From CBCOTE01 sp965112965 (GTDB taxonomy: Bacteria; Desulfobacterota; Desulfovibrionia; Desulfovibrionales; Desulfovibrionaceae), in the NCBI GenBank assembly GCA_965112965.1, contig CBCOTE010000022.1, positions 248,001-312,000 on the forward strand: a stretch of 64,000 nt of DNA, given 5' to 3'. Numbering within the stretch: the stretch's first letter is position 1; each line of letters begins with the position of its first letter. Shown here one piece after another: positions 59,973 through 64,000 of this stretch. The notes under the pieces are model-generated. The model had not been told where the DNA came from. It saw nothing but the letters and a program-made list of their open reading frames with translations, and did no database searches. Position numbers and translations under genes: made by a program.

Positions 59973-61205
59973 CTAGAACTCAGCCAGGCTGGTGGGCTTG
60001 CTCAACTTGAGAAGGTGGCCGAGCTTTTTCTTTTTAGTCTTTAGGTAATCTATATTCTCGTCGCAGGCATGTATCTCAATAGGTACACGTTCGACGATTT
60101 CGATGCCGTAGCCTTTCAGGCCGATAATTTTTTTTGGGTTATTGGTAATGAGTCTTAGGCTAGTAGCGCCTACGTCTATAAGGATCTGGGCGCCGATGCC
60201 ATAGTCGCGCAGATCAGCCTTGAAGCCTAACTCCATATTGGCATCCACCGTGTCCAGACCTTTATCCTGCAGGCTATAGGCTTTGATTTTGTTGGCTAAA
60301 CCGATGCCGCGGCCTTCCTGGCGCATGTAGAGGAGCACGCCGTGGCCCTTTTGGCCAATCATATGCATGGCAGCGTGCAGCTGGTTGCCACAGTCGCAGC
60401 GCAAAGAACCGAGGACGTCGCCGGTGAGGCACTCGCTGTGCACGCGTACGAGTACGAGGTCGCCGCTTTTAATTACACCTTTGGTGAGGGCCAGATGTGT
60501 ATTGTCGTCCACCTCGCTCTTGTAGGCGAGCACGCGCCAGTCACCGCCATAGCAAGTGGGCATCCGAGCTTCGGCCTCGCGGTGGATGGAGAGGTGGCCT
60601 AACTGTATGCGGTAACGGATTAAGTCTCTGATGGTAGTGATTTTGATATTGTGTATTCTAGCGAATTCGATGAGGTCGGGTATACGAGCCATATTTCCGT
60701 CTTCACGCATAATTTCACAGATGACTGCGGCGGGCTTGAGGTTAGCTAGGCGGGATAGATCTACACTGCCTTCGGTTTGTCCGGCCCGTACCAGTACGCC
60801 GCCGTTGCAGGCGCGTAGAGGGAAGATGTGGCCGGGAGTCACTATGTCGTCGGCGGTAACGTTGTCGGCTACAGCGGTGAGTATGGTAGTGGCTCGGTCG
60901 TAGGTGGAAATGCCGGTGGTGATGCCTTGGCGGGCTTCGATAGATACGGTGAAGGCAGTGCCAAATTTAGATTTATTGTTGGTGACCATCATGGGTAATC
61001 TGAGCTTGTCTATCAATTCTGGGGCCATAGCCAGACAGATAAGGCCACGGCCGTGGGTTGCCATAAAGTTGATGATTTCGGGCGTAACTTTTTCAGCTGC
61101 GATGGCCAGGTCGCCCTCGTTTTCTCGATCTTCGTCATCAACCAGAATGACCATGCGGCCTTTATAGATTTCTTTAATAGCTTGTTCAGCTGGGACGATA
61201 GGCAT
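59973..61205 (-). CDS. ribBA: Bifunctional RibBA (DHBP synthase / GTP cyclohydrolase II)
   Basis: Provides both starting compounds of riboflavin. 410 residues. Residues 1 to about 200 form the dihydroxybutanone-phosphate synthase domain, with DDEDRENEGDL, THGRGLICLAM and GHIFPLRA. The rest is GTP cyclohydrolase II: SECLTGDVLGSLRCDCGNQL with the three zinc cysteines, and RQEGRGIGLANKI. Both sets of key residues look intact. The C-terminus carries a basic KTKKKKLGHLLKL tail. It lies 98 bp after ribE. The ribosome site is weak (AGGAT). Confidence 0.96.
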   Translation of the reverse strand: MPIVPAEQAIKEIYKGRMVILVDDEDRENEGDLAIAAEKVTPEIINFMATHGRGLICLAMAPELIDKLRLPMMVTNNKSKFGTAFTVSIEARQGITTGISTYDRATTILTAVADNVTADDIVTPGHIFPLRACNGGVLVRAGQTEGSVDLSRLANLKPAAVICEIMREDGNMARIPDLIEFARIHNIKITTIRDLIRYRIQLGHLSIHREAEARMPTCYGGDWRVLAYKSEVDDNTHLALTKGVIKSGDLVLVRVHSECLTGDVLGSLRCDCGNQLHAAMHMIGQKGHGVLLYMRQEGRGIGLANKIKAYSLQDKGLDTVDANMELGFKADLRDYGIGAQILIDVGATSLRLITNNPKKIIGLKGYGIEIVERVPIEIHACDENIDYLKTKKKKLGHLLKLSKPTSLAEF

Positions 61206-61303
61206 GTTGGCATCCTAGTTACTTTGGGAGAGCGATCCCGGCTGGGATAGTGCCTAAAAGCAAGAAGGGCATGATACCACCTGATAGATCGCGTTAATAA
61301 AAA

Positions 61304-61972
61304 TTAAAATCCGTGTTTGTGTAGAAAGGCCTTAGTCAGGCCAGCGGCAGACTGGGCCGGTGTTTTATGCTCCTGCCAGGCCCCCAACATGCGTTGGACA
61401 TATTTTCCGATGAGATCAGTCTCCATGTTTACCAGGCGGCCTGGCTGCCAGTCGGCGATAGTTGTTTTTTTTTGGGTAGCCGGAATGATATTCACTGTTA
61501 TATAGTTGTCCCCACAGCAGTTCACCGTCAGGCTGATACCATCTAGAGCCACCGAGCCCTTGGACACTACTTGAGGCCCGAATTCTGGCGGGAATTCTAT
61601 GCGGAATTCTAAGGATTCGCCTGCCGGAACCACGGCGGCCACTTTTGCTAGGCAGTCTACGTGGCCGCTCACTAGATGCCCTGCCAGCCGGTCGCCTATG
61701 GCTAGAGCTTGTTCTAGGTGTACTCGATCGCCTATCCGTAGTTGTCCTAGGGACGTTGTATGCAGTGTTTCGGTTGAGACATAGGTCTTGAACCACCCCC
61801 CTAGCCTGGACTCGCCGGTTTCTACGGTCAGACAGACGCCGTTCACCGCGATGCTTTCGCCTATGGTCAGACGCGTCAGGACAAAGGATGGCGTAATGCT
61901 CAGCCGCGTTCCATGCCCTTTTGACTCCGTCACCAATACATAGCCCAGGCCATGGATAAGTCCGGTGAACAT
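61304..61972 (-). CDS. ribE: Riboflavin synthase alpha chain
   Basis: Last step of riboflavin synthesis, dismutation of two lumazines. 222 residues with two similar barrel halves: MFTGLIHGLGYV and SIAVNGVCLTVE in the first, LAGHLVSGHVDC and SVALDGISLTVN in the second. The gene contains an A9 run in the coding strand (plus-strand T9 at 61465-61473, coding QKKTT), which invites slippage. It starts 13 bp after the ribD stop. GGAG lies 11 bases before the ATG. Confidence 0.96.
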   Translation of the reverse strand: MFTGLIHGLGYVLVTESKGHGTRLSITPSFVLTRLTIGESIAVNGVCLTVETGESRLGGWFKTYVSTETLHTTSLGQLRIGDRVHLEQALAIGDRLAGHLVSGHVDCLAKVAAVVPAGESLEFRIEFPPEFGPQVVSKGSVALDGISLTVNCCGDNYITVNIIPATQKKTTIADWQPGRLVNMETDLIGKYVQRMLGAWQEHKTPAQSAAGLTKAFLHKHGF

Positions 61973-61985
61973 ATATTTATTACTC

Positions 61986-63140
61986 CTATCGTGTCCTCAG
62001 TACCAGAGCCACGTCCTGTCCTACCTGACGCATTGAGCAGATTCTTAGCATAAGAGCCTGATTCATGTTGCGCACATTACGGCCTGTAAAAAGCGCGATA
62101 GCGTGGGCATCGCCGAGTACCTTAGGCGCTAGGTACAGCCACAGTTCGTCCGCCAGACCGGCATTAAAAAGACGTATACCTAGCGTGTTACCGCCCTCGC
62201 AAAGTAGGTAGCTGCACTGTAAGTCTTTCCACAGTCGATGTAGCCCCTGGCTGAGATCGATGTTCCTGCCTGAGGGATTGAGCCCCCAGACACGGCAGCC
62301 CAGGTGCTTCAGCATAATAGCGTTTTTCGAGGCCGCAGCAGATTTGGTGGTGAAGAAGATCGTTTCTGTAGGGCGGTGCTGGAGTAGGTAGTATGGAGCA
62401 TCTGGTTTAGGTAGACAGCTTGTGACCACAATGGCTAAGGGTTGTTGGAATAGGCCTTTATCTTTTATTGCGTTTTCGATGGATCGCCCGTATTCAGCTC
62501 GACGGGCAGTTAGTCGTGGGTTGTCCTGCACGAAGGTGTGGCCACCCACCAATACTGCTTGCACCCGGCTGCGTAGTTTGTGTACCTCAGCCCTGGCTTC
62601 AGGACCACTAATCCACTGCGAATGCCCTATGCGTGTGGCGATTTTACCATCTAGTGTACAGGCCAGCTTGAGTACTACATAAGGCCGCTGGCCTAATTTC
62701 CAGACCCGAAAATCAGCGATTAGGTCTTTGCAGGCCTGGAAGGCAATATCTGTATGTACTATCACCCCCTGCTCGCGCAGGAAGGCGACACTGCCTCCGG
62801 TCACGAAGGGATTAGGGTCGGTCGTACCTACAAATACTTCGCCGATGCCTGCTTCCAAGATAGCCCTGGTGCATGGCGGCGTCTTGCCTATATGATTACA
62901 TGGTTCCAGTGTCACCCATAAGGAACAGTCTGCCGGGTCAAATCCTTTACGTCGGCAGTCGGTTATGGCCTCTACTTCGGCATGGGGATAGCCGTAGCCG
63001 CGGTGCCAGCCTTCGGCTATTATAATCCCATCTTTGACCAGTACCGCGCCTACGCAGGGGTTGGGCGGCGTGAGCCAACGCCCTCGTTCGGCAAGTTCCA
63101 CGGCTCGAAGCATGATACGTTCGTTGTCGCCTGATATCAT
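61986..63140 (-). CDS. ribD: Bifunctional RibD deaminase/reductase
   Basis: Second and third steps of riboflavin synthesis. 384 residues. The N-terminal deaminase has the zinc ligands H53 (HAE, with the catalytic glutamate E55), C81 and C90 (EPCNHIGKTPPC). The reductase domain begins near residue 150, with VVLKLACTLDGKIATRIGHS, ISGPEARAEVHKLRS and the later LLCEGGNTLG. All expected parts are present. It heads the rib cluster, 89 bp after the dCMP deaminase gene. No clear ribosome site; an alternative ATG lies nine codons in. I see no FMN riboswitch upstream. Confidence 0.96.
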   Translation of the reverse strand: MISGDNERIMLRAVELAERGRWLTPPNPCVGAVLVKDGIIIAEGWHRGYGYPHAEVEAITDCRRKGFDPADCSLWVTLEPCNHIGKTPPCTRAILEAGIGEVFVGTTDPNPFVTGGSVAFLREQGVIVHTDIAFQACKDLIADFRVWKLGQRPYVVLKLACTLDGKIATRIGHSQWISGPEARAEVHKLRSRVQAVLVGGHTFVQDNPRLTARRAEYGRSIENAIKDKGLFQQPLAIVVTSCLPKPDAPYYLLQHRPTETIFFTTKSAAASKNAIMLKHLGCRVWGLNPSGRNIDLSQGLHRLWKDLQCSYLLCEGGNTLGIRLFNAGLADELWLYLAPKVLGDAHAIALFTGRNVRNMNQALMLRICSMRQVGQDVALVLRTR

Positions 63141-63229
63141 GTATTTTTGTTAGTATCCTGTGGCAGCAACGACTAGTTGTTCCGGGCCAGAGGGCTGGAA
63201 CAATTCTGACTTTTTATTCGGTTTGTAGT

Positions 63230-63694
63230 TTACTTTTTGGTTTTATCTAAGGGAAAATAATAGTATGGTACGCCGGCTTTCTTAAGCATGCCCTCGGCCA
63301 TTTCATCAGGATATGACTCAGCGAAAGTTATGGATTTAACGCTGCAGTTTATAAGCATTTTTGAACAAATGAGGCAGGGTTGCGTGGTGCAGTAGATGTC
63401 CGCTCTACGAATGGCCACCCCATGTAATGCAGCCTGGATGATAACATTCTGCTCGGCGTGTAGGCCGCTGCAGATCTCGTGACGCTGGCCCGACGGTACA
63501 CTCATCTGCTCCCGTAGGCATCCGACCTCGGTACAGTGCCGGATGTCGGAGGGAGCGCCGTTGTAGCCCGTTGCCAGGATGCGTTTATCTTTAACCGCCA
63601 CAGCACCGACCTTGCGTCGAAGACAGGTGGAGCGTTCGGAAACTAGGAAGCAGATCTGTATGAAGTAATGATCCCACGGTAAGCGACTATGCAT
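63230..63694 (-). CDS. dCMP/CMP-type deaminase (ComEB-like)
   Basis: Zinc deaminase that turns dCMP into dUMP for dTMP synthesis. 154 residues from the chosen start. The ATG at 63692-63694 begins MHSRLPWDHYFIQICFLV, matching relatives; a longer frame from a TTG at 63766 has no family similarity upstream. RKVGAVAVKDKRILATGYNG is typical. Zinc ligands are H79 (HAEQNVI) and C107/C110 (PCLIC). The same gene sits between glyA and ribD in Desulfovibrio, as I recall. No strong ribosome site at the chosen ATG. Confidence 0.9.
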   Translation of the reverse strand: MHSRLPWDHYFIQICFLVSERSTCLRRKVGAVAVKDKRILATGYNGAPSDIRHCTEVGCLREQMSVPSGQRHEICSGLHAEQNVIIQAALHGVAIRRADIYCTTQPCLICSKMLINCSVKSITFAESYPDEMAEGMLKKAGVPYYYFPLDKTKK

Positions 63695-63787
63695 GACATA
63701 GGACGGTGCCCTTACGGCCCAAAAATGGCTAGCCGTAGGATCCTGGTTAACAGTTGGGTCGGGCAATCTTCCAAGGGGGCCGGTGGG

Positions 63788-64000
63788 CTACCAGGCGAAC
63801 AGTGGGTACTGCCGCGCGAAGGCTTGGACTTCCATGCTGATGGCAGTCAGCCGGGTCTCATTTTCTACATTTGTCAGGGCGTCCACGATCCAGCTGGAGA
63901 TCTGCGCCATTTCTGGTTCTTTCATACCGCGGGTAGTTACGGCCGGAGTGCCTAATCTGATACCAGACGTCACAAAAGGCGAACGCGTATCGAAAGGTAT
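63788..64000 (-). CDS. glyA: Serine hydroxymethyltransferase, 3' part
   Basis: Only the last 70 codons lie in the window. They read DTRSPFVTSGIRLGTPAVTT followed by RGMKEPEM, the strongly conserved C-terminal region of GlyA, and end LTAISMEVQAFARQYPLFAW. The enzyme moves one-carbon units between serine, glycine and tetrahydrofolate. The reading frame continues past the window edge with no damage visible. It lies 93 bp before the dCMP deaminase start, in the same direction, probably in the same operon. Confidence 0.93.
   Translation of the reverse strand: MPFDTRSPFVTSGIRLGTPAVTTRGMKEPEMAQISSWIVDALTNVENETRLTAISMEVQAFARQYPLFAW

Noticed and set aside
61416..61796. 126-codon minus-strand frame inside ribE
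   Set aside because: Shadow of ribE in another frame; basic, low-complexity product.
63141..63230. FMN riboswitch before ribD
   Set aside because: The interval is under 100 bp and lacks the conserved RFN-element sequence blocks.

Overview
The window looks like a chromosome segment from a Desulfovibrionaceae-type sulfate reducer whose genome is decaying, as in a host-restricted or endosymbiotic lineage. Two things point to the lineage. A complete qrcABCD set (periplasmic cytochrome c:menaquinone oxidoreductase) sits at 23.2-28.0 kb. The order glyA-dCMP deaminase-ribD-ribE-ribBA-ribH-nusB-leuS-holA at 54.9-64.0 kb matches, from memory, the order in Desulfovibrio vulgaris. Decay is indicated by density: about 31 kb of 64 kb is convincing coding sequence. 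The rest is long spacers, several of which still read as broken genes (frameshifts, in-frame stops), with many homopolymer runs. I cannot fix the species or prove a symbiotic lifestyle from this sequence.

Layout. 0.1-6.1 kb, minus strand: pgk and tkt (both resemble the enterobacterial type), then an algI/algJ-like polysaccharide O-acetylation pair. 6.1-9.2 kb: empty spacer. 9.2-11.5 kb: an FmdE/molybdopterin-binding fusion protein and a DUF697 membrane protein. 11.5-17.1 kb: spacer with one tRNA-Ala(GGC) and a few small ORFs, including a likely small secreted protein. 17.4-18.6 kb: icd. 18.6-22.1 kb: spacer. 22.1-23.1 kb: AEC-family transporter. 23.2-28.0 kb: qrcDCBA (read on the minus strand as A-B-C-D). 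28.0-31.3 kb: spacer. 31.3-35.2 kb: three glycosyltransferases and a methyltransferase, one glycosyltransferase with a G9 tract at its start codon. 35.2-45.9 kb: more than 10 kb with no intact gene, but with readable gene fossils on the minus strand and a (TC)n microsatellite. 45.9-50.4 kb: radical SAM protein, RNase E/G and HemW on the plus strand. 50.4-53.9 kb: spacer with a perfect 39-bp inverted repeat. 53.9-64.0 kb: acylphosphatase, holA, leuS, nusB, riboflavin genes, dCMP deaminase and the 3' end of glyA.

What is kept makes a coherent reduced set: central carbon metabolism (pgk, tkt, icd), the respiratory Qrc module that passes electrons from periplasmic cytochromes to menaquinone, cofactor synthesis (riboflavin, heme-related HemW), translation and RNA turnover (leuS, tRNA-Ala, nusB, RNase E/G), replication (holA) and cell-surface polysaccharide building and decoration. 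I found no CRISPR array, transposase, phage gene or toxin-antitoxin pair. The most unusual signals are the phase-variation-like G tract, the plus-strand-only poly-G runs, the 39-bp perfect palindrome and the dinucleotide microsatellite.
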